Positions 46,861 to 58,796 of a stretch of DNA of 64,000 bases are shown piece by piece (positions within the stretch are counted from its first letter, which is position 1; every line of letters begins with the position of its first letter). The DNA is taken from positions 62,001 to 126,000 of the forward strand of contig NZ_PVTQ01000003.1 of NCBI RefSeq assembly GCF_003003355.1. Reading direction: 5' to 3'. Origin of the DNA: Donghicola tyrosinivorans. GTDB lineage: Bacteria > Pseudomonadota > Alphaproteobacteria > Rhodobacterales > Rhodobacteraceae. The position numbers and the translations under genes were made by a program. The notes beneath the pieces were generated by a model. That model saw nothing but the letters and a program-made list of their open reading frames with translations. It searched no databases and was not told the origin of the DNA.

Positions 46861-47283
46861 TCAGAGCGTTGCCATCAACTCATCGATCCCCGCCTGAGCC
46901 ACTTGCATGTCCTGCGCGGGGGTGCCAGAGCTGACACCAATCCCACCGACACAAGCGCCATCCACCATCACAGGCAGACCGCCGCCAACCACCATCAAAC
47001 GGCCGCCGATGGCGCTGTTGATACCGTGGGTCGGACCTTCGGGCTGGCTGATCGCACCATATTCATGGGTCGCTTTCTTGGCGCCCGAGGCGGTGAAGCT
47101 TTTGTCGATCGCAATGGTGATGCTGGTGACTTTACCGCCATCCATACGCTCGAACGCGACCAGATTGCCGCCATCGTCCGTGATCGCGATGCACATGGGC
47201 ACACCGATCTCTGCCGCTTTGGCGCGGGCTCCGGCCAGCATGACAGTCGCGTCGTTCAGATCCAGTCGGGTTACAGTCATCAT
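46861..47283 (-). CDS. GlcG/HbpS-family protein
   Basis: 140 residues of the haem-binding GlcG/HbpS fold: MCIAITDDGGNLVAFERMDG, DKSFTASGAKKATHE and the glycine-rich GGRLMVVGGGLPVMVDG ending VGGIGVSSGTPAQD. Members sit in glycolate/glyoxylate operons (glcG) or bind haem (HbpS); the precise function is not known. It begins 12 bases after malate synthase G with AAGGAG as ribosome site, so it belongs to that operon. Confidence 0.88.
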   Translation of the reverse strand: MMTVTRLDLNDATVMLAGARAKAAEIGVPMCIAITDDGGNLVAFERMDGGKVTSITIAIDKSFTASGAKKATHEYGAISQPEGPTHGINSAIGGRLMVVGGGLPVMVDGACVGGIGVSSGTPAQDMQVAQAGIDELMATL

Positions 47284-47295
47284 CTTGGTATCTCC

Positions 47296-49425
47296 TTATC
47301 CGGCCTTGGCCACACGGCGGGCGGCATGCAAAAGCGGCTCGGTATAGCCCGAGGGCTGTTCTGCGCCTTTGAACACCAGATCACAGGCCGCTTTGAACGC
47401 GGGGCCGTCGTAATCCGGTGCCATCGCGCGGTAATCGGGGTCATGGGCGTTCTGCGCGTCCACCTTCACGGCCATCCTCTTGAGCGAGGCCATAACCTCA
47501 TCCTCCGAGCAAACTCCGTGCATCAGCCAGTTCGCCAGATACTGAGAACTGATCCGCAGGGTCGCGCGGTCTTCCATCAGTGCCACATCATTGATGTCCG
47601 GAACTTTCGAACAGCCAATGCCCAGATCAACCCAACGCACCACATAGCCAAGGATCGACTGGCACGAGTTATCCAGCTCGCGCGTGACTTCCTCATCGCT
47701 GAGGTTGCGGCCCACCATCAGCGGCGGGGTTAGCAGAGCGTCAAGGCTAGCTTTCTCACGCCCTTTCAGGGTTTCCTGAAGCGCAGGAACATTAACCTGA
47801 TGGTAATGGGTGGCGTGCAAAGTGGCGGCTGTGGGGCTGGGAACCCACGCGGTGTTCGCGCCGGCCTTAGGATGACCGATTTTGACCTCCAGCATCTCGG
47901 CCATCGCATCAGGCTTGGCCCACATGCCTTTGCCGATTTGCCCTTTGCCGTCCATGCCAGCGGAAAGGCCCGCATCCACGTTCCCGGCCTCATAAGCGGA
48001 CAGCCACGCGGCGTCCTTCATCTCGCCCTTGGGAATGACGGGGCCCGCCTGCATCGAGGTGTGGATTTCGTCGCCCGTACGATCAAGGAAACCGGTATTG
48101 ATGAACACACAGCGGTCTTTGACCTCATAGATACAGGCCAGCAGGTTGGCCGACGTGCGACGCTCTTCGTCCATGACGCCCAGTTTTACGGTATTGCGAG
48201 GCAGGCCAAGGATGTCTTCGACACGGGAATACATCTCGTTCGCGAAAGCCACTTCTTCGGGGCCGTGCATCTTGGGCTTCACGACATAGACCGACCCGTG
48301 ACGCGAGTTGTTGTTGGTGCTACGCGCCAGATCATGCATGGCCGCGGCCACGGTGATGGCGGCATCCAACATGCCTTCGGGGGTCTCTTGGCCGTCCAGC
48401 AGAACCGCATCTGTGGTCATCAGGTGACCCACGTTGCGGACCAGCAAAACAACGCGGCCGGGATGGATGACCGGCGCGCCTTCCGGCGACAGGTAGGTCA
48501 CGTCAGGGTTCAAACGGCGGGTCATCACCTTGCCACCCTTTTCAAAGCTCTCTTCCAGATCGCCTTTCATCAGACCAAGCCAGTTGGCGTAGACCGCGCA
48601 TTTGTCTTCGGCATCCACTGCGGCAACCGAATCTTCGCAGTCCTGAATGGCAGTCAGGGCGCTTTCCAGACGGATGTCAGAAATATGGGCAGGATCATCC
48701 TTGCCGATGGGCGAGTCCGCGTTGATCACGATCTGGATCAGCAGACCGTTCACCTTCAGGAACACATCGCCCTTTTCCATGTGGCCCGCGAATTGCGACG
48801 GATCGGCAAGGCCGGTTTCATCCCCATCCACGGTCACGAACAGAATGCCATCGCGCACGTCCATCGCCTGAACACCTGCCCAACTGCCACCAGCCAAAGG
48901 GGCAACTTTGTCCAGATGGGCGCGACCCCATGCGATCACCTTCGCGCCACGTTCAGCGTCATAGCCGCCCGCCTTAGCCGTGCCGGGGATCGCATCAGTG
49001 CCGTAAAGCGCGTCATAGAGAGAGCCCCAACGCGCGTTCGCCGCGTTCAACGCAAAACGAGCATTCATCACCGGCACCACCAACTGAGGGCCTGCAACGG
49101 TTGCGATCTCAGGGTCCACGTTCTGGGTGCCCATAGTGAAGGGCGCGGGCGCGTCTACCAGATAGCCGATCTCACGCAGGAACGACTGGTACTCGGCGGC
49201 ATCGATGGCCTTACCGGCGCGAGCCTTGTGCCAGTCATCAATCTGGCTTTGCAGCGCATCGCGCTTGGCCAACAGCGCTGCGTTCTTGGGCGCCAGATCC
49301 CGCAGCATAGCGGCATAGCCCGCCCAGAAATCATCCGCGCTCACATTCAGCAACACTTGCTCTTCAACCAGCTTGGCCAAAGGAGCTGCGACCTTCAGGC
49401 CGTGACGTTCGACATATTCCGACAT
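47296..49425 (-). CDS. glcB: malate synthase G
   Basis: Condenses glyoxylate with acetyl-CoA to malate in glycolate/glyoxylate use. 709 residues, the G-type length (723 in E. coli). Conserved parts include [46 protein letters not shown] and [12 protein letters not shown]; the catalytic Asp region appears as [11 protein letters not shown]-like [16 protein letters not shown] near 605-620. ATG 49425 follows GGAGG at five bases; a TTG four codons earlier lies inside that ribosome site. Divergent from an IclR regulator. Confidence 0.97.
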   Translation of the reverse strand: MSEYVERHGLKVAAPLAKLVEEQVLLNVSADDFWAGYAAMLRDLAPKNAALLAKRDALQSQIDDWHKARAGKAIDAAEYQSFLREIGYLVDAPAPFTMGTQNVDPEIATVAGPQLVVPVMNARFALNAANARWGSLYDALYGTDAIPGTAKAGGYDAERGAKVIAWGRAHLDKVAPLAGGSWAGVQAMDVRDGILFVTVDGDETGLADPSQFAGHMEKGDVFLKVNGLLIQIVINADSPIGKDDPAHISDIRLESALTAIQDCEDSVAAVDAEDKCAVYANWLGLMKGDLEESFEKGGKVMTRRLNPDVTYLSPEGAPVIHPGRVVLLVRNVGHLMTTDAVLLDGQETPEGMLDAAITVAAAMHDLARSTNNNSRHGSVYVVKPKMHGPEEVAFANEMYSRVEDILGLPRNTVKLGVMDEERRTSANLLACIYEVKDRCVFINTGFLDRTGDEIHTSMQAGPVIPKGEMKDAAWLSAYEAGNVDAGLSAGMDGKGQIGKGMWAKPDAMAEMLEVKIGHPKAGANTAWVPSPTAATLHATHYHQVNVPALQETLKGREKASLDALLTPPLMVGRNLSDEEVTRELDNSCQSILGYVVRWVDLGIGCSKVPDINDVALMEDRATLRISSQYLANWLMHGVCSEDEVMASLKRMAVKVDAQNAHDPDYRAMAPDYDGPAFKAACDLVFKGAEQPSGYTEPLLHAARRVAKAG

Positions 49426-49474
49426 GGCGTCCTCCAATTAACTACACGTCAGATAGCGCGATCTCTCTTGCAGT

Positions 49475-49500
49475 GTGAGAAATTGAAATTACTTTTTCAC
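49475..49500. promoter_or_regulatory. candidate IclR operator between glcB and its regulator
   Basis: An imperfect 26-bp palindrome with outer arms GTGAGAAA and CTTTTTCAC lies in the 99-base divergent spacer. IclR-type proteins bind such short inverted repeats in intergenic regions next to their own gene. Assignment is inference from position and symmetry. Confidence 0.45.
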
Positions 49501-49524
49501 TATGCGGAAAGGGAGGGTCCGAAA

Positions 49525-50304
49525 ATGAAATCACCCAAGGACGGAGTGCAGTCAGTCAGCCGTGCGCTTGGCCTGTTGCAAGAACTCGCGCGATCAGACG
49601 ATGGTTTGCGGGTGTCGGATCTTGCGCGCAGCACCGGTCTGGCGGTTTCGACAACCCATCGCCTGTTAACCACATTGGAGCAACACGGGTTCACCCAGTT
49701 CGAGACCGAGACAAGCCTTTGGCATGTGGGACGCGAGGCATTCACTGTGGGCAGTGCCTTTGGTCGTCGGCGCAATTATATCGCGCCCGCCTTGCCCTTT
49801 TTGCGCCGTCTGCGGGACGCCACCCGCGAAACAGCGAACCTTGGAATTCTGGATGATGACCAATTGATCACGGTCTCTCAGGTGGAAAGCCGCGAAATCA
49901 TGCGCGCCATCTCGCCCCCCGGCGGGCGGGTTCCAGTGTTTTGTAGCGGTATGGGCAAGGCTATTGTCTCGACTTGGCGGGACGAGGATATCCTGTCGCT
50001 GGTCACCCGCGCGGGACTGCCACGCATGACGGCCAAGAGCCTGCGCAATCCCGATGAAGTTCTAAAAGACATCGAAAAGACCCGCGCCCGCGGCTATGCG
50101 CTGGATGATGAGGAACACGTCACCGGTCTGCGTTGCGTCGCCGCCGAGGTCTGGTCGCCTCAAGGCGAGGCAGTCTGCGCCATCTCTGTCTCTGGTCTGG
50201 CGGCGCGTCTGGACGCCGCTCGTATCGATGAGATCGGCAAGCATGTGCGCAAAGCCGCCAATGACCTGACCGAGCGTTTGGGCGGAACCCACCCCGATCT
50301 CTAG
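49525..50304 (+). CDS. IclR-family transcriptional regulator
   Basis: 259 residues. Winged helix-turn-helix at about 12-65 (LRVSDLARSTGLAVSTTHRL), followed by the IclR effector domain (VFCSGMGKAIVS; ARGYALDDEEHVTGLRCVAA; AVCAISVSG). Such domains bind small metabolites, in E. coli IclR glyoxylate and pyruvate. Head-to-head with glcB, so it probably controls malate synthase and the GlcG-like gene. The ATG at 49525 has GGGAGGG upstream; a much longer frame through the antisense of glcB is not a gene. Confidence 0.93.
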   Translation: MKSPKDGVQSVSRALGLLQELARSDDGLRVSDLARSTGLAVSTTHRLLTTLEQHGFTQFETETSLWHVGREAFTVGSAFGRRRNYIAPALPFLRRLRDATRETANLGILDDDQLITVSQVESREIMRAISPPGGRVPVFCSGMGKAIVSTWRDEDILSLVTRAGLPRMTAKSLRNPDEVLKDIEKTRARGYALDDEEHVTGLRCVAAEVWSPQGEAVCAISVSGLAARLDAARIDEIGKHVRKAANDLTERLGGTHPDL

Positions 50305-50902
50305 CAGCCCGCCAATGGTCCAGTTTACCCCAAACGCGCCTTCGAATTGAGGCGCGCCGGATGACAAGTGCCTAGTGCAAACCCGCCCCTGCCCTGAGGC
50401 CGGAAACGAATCACATATGCCAAAAATCGGACGATCGGCGGCCGCGATTGGACCGTGTGATGGTTTGCGCCAAGTTTTTAAGGCGCTGACCGCCCCTTTC
50501 CTCATTAAAATCCCGAAAATTTTCGGATATACCGGAAGTACTCGTTAGTATATCTAACTGTCAGACGCGCGTATCCGATGCGTTGGTATAGAAATTTTGG
50601 TTACCGTATTTCTGATTTTCGCAATTCTATAGTTGCATTTCATAGGCCAAATTCGTGGACGCATTCTGATTGAGTCCGGTGTCAGTCGAGTGGGGTTATA
50701 CCCCTTGGGATATATCAACGGATCATTTGAAAAAATTTTAGAGAACGGCCGTAACTCTTTTACACCCACCCGTGCAAAAACGTACCGCCGTACTCATTCG
50801 GACAAGGGCACTAGATAAAGCCGGAAACTAAATCCAATCTTAATTCGTAACTTCCATAAGCCTCATGACCGATGAGGCCTCAGCGGAGCGAAAGGAATTG
50901 AG
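50305..50902. other. intergenic region without a convincing gene
   Basis: About 600 bases. The part 50500-50800 is AT-richer than its surroundings and holds a perfect 14-bp palindrome CCGAAAATTTTCGG at 50513-50526. Two overlapping frames of 61 and 71 codons lack ribosome sites and family features and are not called. The last ~80 bases should hold the promoter of the HExxH protein gene. No terminator of the IclR gene was identified. Confidence 0.5.
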
Positions 50903-51568
50903 ATGCGACACGCTGTTCAGAAAATTGCCAGTCTGGCTTTTGCTGCTGTTGTTGCGTTTTCAGTGAGCGGCGATGCTGCGCAGGCGGCCAGCTCATTGGC
51001 TGCACAATGCGCAAAAGCCCCGGTAATCAAGGTCGTTGCGAACCAGGTTCCAGCTCAACTGACCACCCAGCGTCCTGAAGCCTACGCCAAGAAAATGCGT
51101 GCCGGCTGGCGGGTCCAAGGTCTGACTGTCCTGAAACGTCAGTTCGCGGCGCAGATCAGTTGGGACGTGGTTTCCACCTCTCAGGGCAGTTGCCTTCGGA
51201 TGCGTGAGGTTACAGTTCGTGCTGGTGAAATTCCACCGAAGATCTGGATCAATCCATCTATTCGGGTGAATAGCTGTGAATACAAGATCACCATGCGGCA
51301 TGAATTAGAGCATGTGAAAAATCACAATACATATCTCACTCAATTCAAGACAGGTGTGAAATCCAATTTCCCCAAGATGCTCGGTCGGAATGGATATGTG
51401 ATGCTGCATAATGGCCGCTCGACTGCACAAGCACAGGCGCAAATACGTAACTCTGTCACGCAAATCCTTCATGCCATAAATCGTAAGTATGACGCGATTG
51501 CGGACAAGAAGGACCAGCACATGGATACGCCCAGCAATTACCGACGTGAGTTTGCGTCTTGCCGGTAG
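50903..51568 (+). CDS. exported HExxH protein, putative zinc metallopeptidase (first of a pair)
   Basis: 221 residues with a Sec signal peptide (LAFAAVVAFSVSGDAAQA). The core SCEYKITMRHELEHVKNHNT contains HELEH (His133, Glu134, His137), with His141 as possible further ligand. This looks like the DUF922-type putative secreted zinc peptidases of alphaproteobacteria. Cysteines at SCLRM, SCEY and the C-terminal SCR suggest disulfides in the periplasm. AAAGGA precedes the ATG. The downstream gene encodes a relative with the same blocks. Confidence 0.75.
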   Translation: MRHAVQKIASLAFAAVVAFSVSGDAAQAASSLAAQCAKAPVIKVVANQVPAQLTTQRPEAYAKKMRAGWRVQGLTVLKRQFAAQISWDVVSTSQGSCLRMREVTVRAGEIPPKIWINPSIRVNSCEYKITMRHELEHVKNHNTYLTQFKTGVKSNFPKMLGRNGYVMLHNGRSTAQAQAQIRNSVTQILHAINRKYDAIADKKDQHMDTPSNYRREFASCR

Positions 51569-51590
51569 TTCACCGCGAAGGCCCATAAAA

Positions 51591-51626
51591 ACAGGCGATT
51601 TTCCGTTGCACGAAAATCGCCTGTTC
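51591..51626 (+). terminator. terminator between the two HExxH genes
   Basis: ACAGGCGATTTTC (51591-51603) pairs perfectly with GAAAATCGCCTGT (51612-51624), then TCTTTG. A 13-bp stem, so the two related genes are probably separate transcripts. Confidence 0.88.
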
Positions 51627-51694
51627 TTTGAAAATACCGCATTTCTCTTTCTGAATCAGACTGCTAGTGTGCCGAAAAATAATTAGGTAGCCTC

Positions 51695-52525
51695 ATGGTC
51701 GATTCCACTGGTGTTCGCCTTTCCGAGTTTTTCTCTCTTTTCCCGAAATCTAATTTCTGTGCAGGTCGTATTTTTTCGACCAAATGGACGAAGGTTCTCT
51801 CGGCGTTTTCGGGATTACTGATGCTGACAGGACTGCCTGCACAGGCAGAGTCTCTGATCGCTCGCTGCAATGAAGCGCCAGCGTTGACCATCACCCGCAT
51901 GGATGAGCCAGCCAAACTGGTGCGCCGCATGCCCCGCGGCGTCGAAGTGGACAAGGCCTTCATGTTCCGTGTCTGGGGCTTCACCAAGATGATCTACGCC
52001 CCCGACATCGAGCTGGAATGGCAGCGTCTCAGTCAGGGCGACAAATCCTGTCTGCGTGTGAAAGAGGCGCGCGTGACGATGGGCGTCGAACGTCCACTGG
52101 TCTGGGTCAAAAGCAAGCTGCAAAAGGGCAGCTGCGAATATGACGTGACGCTACAGCACGAAAGCCAGCATGTGGTGTACTACAACACCTATATCGCTGA
52201 CGCGACGGCCCTGCTGGAAAAGAACCTAGCCCGGACGCTGCGCGGTGAAACCTATTCCATGCGTCAGCATGACGTGACCGACAAAATGCAGCTGGCGGCG
52301 CTAGAGGCAGACATCCAGAACATCCTGCTGGATATGCTGAAACCTCTGGAGACAGCGACGATCAAGAAGAACCGTATGATCGACAACCCCGCGACCTACG
52401 CCAAGGAAGCACGCGTTTGCCCCCGTTTCGCCAAGGAAGAGGCAGCCATCGTGGCTGAATTGCAAGCTGCCGCCGAAGCTGCACTGGCAAGAGAGGCCGC
52501 GAAAGAAGAGGCGCATACGCACTAG
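51695..52525 (+). CDS. exported HExxH protein, putative zinc metallopeptidase (second of a pair)
   Basis: 276 residues. A long N-terminal region leads to a hydrophobic segment (KVLSAFSGLLMLTGLPAQA) that looks like a signal peptide with an extended n-region. The core SCEYDVTLQHESQHVVYYNT carries HESQH (His155, Glu156, His159). Shared with the first copy: SCLR(M/V), the SCEY-HExxH-NTY block and an ending of the form D-x-P-x-x-Y...C. It adds an Ala/Glu-rich coiled tail ending HTH. No in-frame alternative start gives a shorter signal peptide. Function is not established. Confidence 0.72.
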   Translation: MVDSTGVRLSEFFSLFPKSNFCAGRIFSTKWTKVLSAFSGLLMLTGLPAQAESLIARCNEAPALTITRMDEPAKLVRRMPRGVEVDKAFMFRVWGFTKMIYAPDIELEWQRLSQGDKSCLRVKEARVTMGVERPLVWVKSKLQKGSCEYDVTLQHESQHVVYYNTYIADATALLEKNLARTLRGETYSMRQHDVTDKMQLAALEADIQNILLDMLKPLETATIKKNRMIDNPATYAKEARVCPRFAKEEAAIVAELQAAAEAALAREAAKEEAHTH

Positions 52526-52553
52526 CGCTGCGCCGACGCTTTGCTGAAATGAA

Positions 52554-52584
52554 AAACGACGCGCCATCCTCTGGCGCGTCGTTT
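52554..52584. terminator. bidirectional terminator between HExxH gene and gyrB
   Basis: AAACGACGCGCCA pairs perfectly with TGGCGCGTCGTTT (52572-52584) around TCCTC. A and T tracts lie on both sides, serving both convergent genes. Confidence 0.9.
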
Positions 52585-52616
52585 CCTTTTGGGCATGGGA
52601 CGTCGGGCAAAGCGCC

Positions 52617-55175
<2,559 letters not shown>

Positions 55176-55327
55176 TCACGCGCTCGCTCATGGCAAAAGC
55201 GCCCGCAACCCGATCCCTCTTTGATATCGTCAGACCAAACGCGCAAACACGCGGTACCTTTATGCGACGCGACACGCAGAAAATGCCTGTAGGAAACAGG
55301 TTTCCGGTGAGCTGCCGTAATTCAATC

Positions 55328-55948
55328 TCACAAAAACGGGATCAAACAGCCCACCGCAATCAGCAAACCGCCCGCAATCCGGTTAGTCCGACGCAAGGCA
55401 GAGGGGCTTTGCAACAGCTTGCGCACACGGCCCACAAAGCTTGCCAAGATCAGGTTGCCAATCATCGGCACCAATGCAGAAATCGCGCAGATCGCCGCAA
55501 TATCCCAAGCGGTGACCCGGCTCAGATCAAAGAAGCCCGGCAACATCCCCATGTAAAACAGGATCGCCTTGGGGTTCCCCAGAATGGCCGCCATCCCTGC
55601 CACAAAGCCCGCCCAAACGCCGGGGCGCGTCAGACGGCTATCGGTGCTTAGCACCGTATCCGCATGCCGGATCAGGCCTGCGCCCATGGCGATAAAGACC
55701 ACCGCCGCCACCCAGCGCAAAATCTCCAGAAACCCGTCATAGGTCTGAACAATCCACGCGACCCCCAGCACCGCCAAAAGCGGCCAAAGCACATCCCCTA
55801 TGGCCACCCCAAGCGCCAAGGGCCACGCAGCATGAAACCCGCCCGACAAGGCCCGCGCCACCAGCGCAACCCAGACCGGACCGGGCGTCAGGAACAACAC
55901 AAACAGGGCGCCACAATACAGCGCCAGATCAATAAACCCCAGTGTCAT
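55328..55948 (-). CDS. LysE/RhtB-family amino acid exporter
   Basis: 206-residue inner-membrane protein with six hydrophobic segments. LTPGPVWVALVARALSGG is the LysE/RhtB hallmark and GNPKAILFYMGMLPGFFDL (about 124-142) is the second conserved region. The family exports amino acids such as homoserine, threonine or lysine; the substrate is not readable from sequence. Starts within the stop codon of the VOC gene (ATGA). Lies between recF and gyrB, an unusual place. Confidence 0.88.
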   Translation of the reverse strand: MTLGFIDLALYCGALFVLFLTPGPVWVALVARALSGGFHAAWPLALGVAIGDVLWPLLAVLGVAWIVQTYDGFLEILRWVAAVVFIAMGAGLIRHADTVLSTDSRLTRPGVWAGFVAGMAAILGNPKAILFYMGMLPGFFDLSRVTAWDIAAICAISALVPMIGNLILASFVGRVRKLLQSPSALRRTNRIAGGLLIAVGCLIPFL

Positions 55949-56361
55949 GCAAGGCGCCCTTCTTCATCCATTGGCCAGAAGGGGTTCATTGCCACCTCCC
56001 AGATATGCCCGTCGGGATCCGCATAGGTTCCCGAATAGCCACCCCAGAATACCTTTTCCGGCGCTTTGCACGGGCGCGCACCCGCGGCCAATGCAGCACT
56101 ATAAGCGGCATCGACAGCCGCCTCGGTAGAGAAGTTCTGAGCCAGCGTCATTGCCCCGACGCCCAGATCCTCAGGCGCACGCCCCAGATCCTTTGCCAGT
56201 TCAGCCAAATCATAGAGGCCCAGTTTGGCCCCATCCATATCGAAGAACACCACGCCAGTCTGCGCCTGCCCTGCGACCCAGCCCAAAGCCTCATAAAAGG
56301 TGCGGGCGCGTTCCAAATCCTTGACCCCCAAAGTGATCAAGGTCACGCGATTGCTTTTCAT
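55945..56361 (-). CDS. VOC-superfamily (glyoxalase/bleomycin-resistance fold) protein
   Basis: 138 residues with two beta-alpha-beta-beta-beta modules: VTLITLGVKDLERARTFYEA at the N-terminus and GGYSGTYADPDGHIWEVAMN near the C-terminus, where Glu is a typical metal ligand. The first-module His is missing (TLGVKD), so it may not be a glyoxalase. Overlaps the recF stop and the LysE start by four bases each. Confidence 0.82.
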   Translation of the reverse strand: MKSNRVTLITLGVKDLERARTFYEALGWVAGQAQTGVVFFDMDGAKLGLYDLAELAKDLGRAPEDLGVGAMTLAQNFSTEAAVDAAYSAALAAGARPCKAPEKVFWGGYSGTYADPDGHIWEVAMNPFWPMDEEGRLA

Positions 56362-57461
56362 TTCAAATCCTTCTCAGCGACCGCGCTGGCACCAGCCTCA
56401 TCCAGCACCTCAAAGTACTGGGCGCGGTCTTTAAATTCCGTAAACAATTCTGGCCCCGTGCCGGTCATCCACGCCTGCGCCCCCAAGGCGCAAACCTCAT
56501 CATAAAGCGCCGCTCGACGCCCCGCATCCAGATGCGCCGACACCTCATCCAACAGCAAAATCGGCGGTGCCCCAAAATCCTGCGCCAACGCCCGCCCGTT
56601 CGCCAGAATAAGCGAGATCAGCAACGCCTTCTGTTCTCCGGTCGAGCAATCCTTGGCGGGCACATCCTTCGCCGCGTAAACCCCGTGCAAATCCGTGCGA
56701 TGGGGCCCTATCAACGTCCGTCCAGCCGCCAGATCGCGCGCCCGACTAGCCGCAAACGCAGCAGTCAGATCATCCCCATCCATCTCTTCCGCCTCAACCA
56801 GCGCCAGATCAGCCACAGGAAAAGCCGTCTCTGCATCCCGCTGCGCAGCGGCAACACGGGCCAAGGCCAACCGGCGGTTCTCCATGATCTGAGCGCCCGC
56901 TTCGGCCATCTGCGCCTCAAGCGCGGCGTACCAATAGCCATCCCGCCGTTGGTCTTTCAACAGACGGTTCCGCTCGCGCATGGCCTTCTCATAGGTCAGG
57001 GACACCTCACCATGCGCGGGGAAAAAGCTCATGACCATCCGGTCAAGAAACCGACGGCGCCCCTCAGCCCCCTCAATCCAAAGACGGTCCATCGCAGGCA
57101 CCAACCACAGCACCCGCGCGATCTGCCCCAATGCCAACTGCGAAGCGCCCTTACCGTTCAACCGCAACTGCCGTGCACCGCCGCCTTCGGACCAGATCTC
57201 TGCCTCGTGGTCTTGCCCCAAATGGCGCAACACCCCACGCAGCTTCCACCCCAGCGCCTCAGGCCGCCGCGTCATCTCCTCAGCCGAGGCCCGCCGCATC
57301 CCGCGTCCCGGTGAAAACAGGGAAACCGCCTCAAGAATATTGGTCTTACCCGCCCCATTCGCCCCGAACAGCGCCACCGGCCGCCCATCACAAAACATCT
57401 CCGCCCGCTGGTGCGAGCGAAAATGCGACATCTTCAAATGGGAAAGATACAGACCCTTCAT
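56358..57461 (-). CDS. recF: DNA replication and repair protein RecF
   Basis: Helps load RecA at single-strand gaps. The 367-residue protein has Walker A FGANGAGKTNILEAV, the motif RRRFLDRMVMSFFPAH, DLHGVYAAKD and signature/Walker B STGEQKALLISLILANGRAL, LLLDEVSAHLD. The start at 57461 gives the normal MKGLYLSHLKMSHFRSH opening; AGGA lies five bases upstream. That ATG is inside a dispersed repeat (57456-57480). Longer frames to 57554 are not supported. Confidence 0.95.
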   Translation of the reverse strand: MKGLYLSHLKMSHFRSHQRAEMFCDGRPVALFGANGAGKTNILEAVSLFSPGRGMRRASAEEMTRRPEALGWKLRGVLRHLGQDHEAEIWSEGGGARQLRLNGKGASQLALGQIARVLWLVPAMDRLWIEGAEGRRRFLDRMVMSFFPAHGEVSLTYEKAMRERNRLLKDQRRDGYWYAALEAQMAEAGAQIMENRRLALARVAAAQRDAETAFPVADLALVEAEEMDGDDLTAAFAASRARDLAAGRTLIGPHRTDLHGVYAAKDVPAKDCSTGEQKALLISLILANGRALAQDFGAPPILLLDEVSAHLDAGRRAALYDEVCALGAQAWMTGTGPELFTEFKDRAQYFEVLDEAGASAVAEKDLK

Positions 57462-57480
57462 CTTGGTCCTAAATACCTCC
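57456..57480 (-). repeat. dispersed GAGGTATTT repeat, copy 5, containing the recF start
   Basis: On the minus strand GAGGTATTTAGGACCAAGAT continues GAAG; the ATG in CAAGATGAAG is the recF start codon. It is preceded by a small CCTCC-GCC-GGAGG hairpin, like copy 4 at 13063 that also follows GC hairpins. Confidence 0.6.
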
Positions 57481-57561
57481 GCCGGAGGCATCCGAGGGGA
57501 AGTGCGCAGCACATCCCCGAGAGAAACCGCGCAGGGCCCCAAAGGGTCCTGCACTGCAAAA

Positions 57562-58680
57562 TCAGACGCGCATCGGCATCACGACATAGATCGCCGAGGT
57601 GTCATTGCCCTCACGCATCAAAGTCGGATCACCGGACGAGTTGAACAGGAACACCGCGTTCTCGCGATCTACCTGACTGGCGATTTCCTGCAGGTATTTC
57701 GCGTTGAAACCAATCTCCAGATGCTCGTCGGCATAGGCCACAACCAGCTCTTCCTCCGCCGCGCCGCTATCAGGGGCGTTGACTGAAAGGACTAGCTTGT
57801 CCTCTTCCAGCGACAGCTTCACCGCCCGCGAACGCTCACTGGATACGGTGGCCACGCGGTCGACGGCCTTGGCGAAATCACCTGCGTCTACTTCCATACG
57901 GCGGGTGTTGCCCATGGGAATCACACGGCTGTAATCGGGGAAAGTACCGTCGATCACTTTCGAGGTCAGCGTGATGGTCGGGGTCGCAAAGCGCACTTTG
58001 GTTTCCGACACAGACACCGCAATCTCGGCCTCATCGTCGTCCAGCAGCTTGCGCAGCTCACCCACGGTTTTGCGGGGCACGATTACACCGGGCATGCCTT
58101 CGGCACCCGAAGGCAGCGGCGCGTCGATGCGGGCCAGACGGTGACCGTCGGTCGCGACGCAGCGCAGAACACGGCCCTCTTCGCCATCCGCCACATGCAT
58201 GTAAACGCCGTTCAGGTAATAACGGGTCTCTTCGGTCGAGATCGCGAACTTCGATTTGTCGAAAAGCCGACGCAACACTGGCGCGGGGGCCGCGAAATTG
58301 CTCTCGTACTCGGACGAGGCCATGACGGGGAAATCTTCCTTCGGCAAAGTCGCCAGCGAGAAGTTCGAGCGCCCCGCCTCAACCGTCAAACGCCCCTTCG
58401 CCGCATCATCGGTCAGCGTGACCAACGCGCCATCGGGCAGTTTACGGACGATTTCGTGCAGTGTGACGGCAGAAACCGTTGTTGCGCCAGCGCGTTCGAC
58501 CTGTGCGACGGTCTTGTCGACCACCTCGATATCAAGGTCGGTCGCACGGAATTTCACGCTATCCCCTTCGGCTTCGATAAGCACGTTGGCGAGGATCGGA
58601 ATCGTGTTGCGGCGTTCGACAACCGATTGCGCCTGAGCCACAGCCTTGACCAGTACGCCGCGTTCGATGCTGAATTTCAT
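57562..58680 (-). CDS. dnaN: DNA polymerase III sliding clamp (beta subunit)
   Basis: Ring-shaped processivity factor of replication. 372 residues with three clamp domains; opening MKFSIERGVLVKAVAQAQSV and closing YVVMPMRV are typical. TAGGAGCGAGGG precedes the ATG. It lies 116 bases downstream of dnaA and 100 upstream of recF. Confidence 0.98.
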   Translation of the reverse strand: MKFSIERGVLVKAVAQAQSVVERRNTIPILANVLIEAEGDSVKFRATDLDIEVVDKTVAQVERAGATTVSAVTLHEIVRKLPDGALVTLTDDAAKGRLTVEAGRSNFSLATLPKEDFPVMASSEYESNFAAPAPVLRRLFDKSKFAISTEETRYYLNGVYMHVADGEEGRVLRCVATDGHRLARIDAPLPSGAEGMPGVIVPRKTVGELRKLLDDDEAEIAVSVSETKVRFATPTITLTSKVIDGTFPDYSRVIPMGNTRRMEVDAGDFAKAVDRVATVSSERSRAVKLSLEEDKLVLSVNAPDSGAAEEELVVAYADEHLEIGFNAKYLQEIASQVDRENAVFLFNSSGDPTLMREGNDTSAIYVVMPMRV

Positions 58681-58796
58681 TCCCTCGCTCCTAATTCTTG
58701 TAGGGAGCGGTAAGGTACCCCTTTTTGACCCCCACTCAACCCTTTTATTGGATTACTCCAAAGGTTTGCGCGGGGCGTCAAGGGGGTGCGTAGCAG

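Noticed and set aside
47800-49524. Long N-terminal extension of the IclR frame across antisense glcB
   Set aside because: Real IclR start at 49525 has a ribosome site and begins at the DNA-binding domain; the extension is a mirror of malate synthase.
50554-50818. Two overlapping small frames (71 codons minus, 61 codons plus)
   Set aside because: No ribosome site, odd composition and no recognisable features; left as intergenic.
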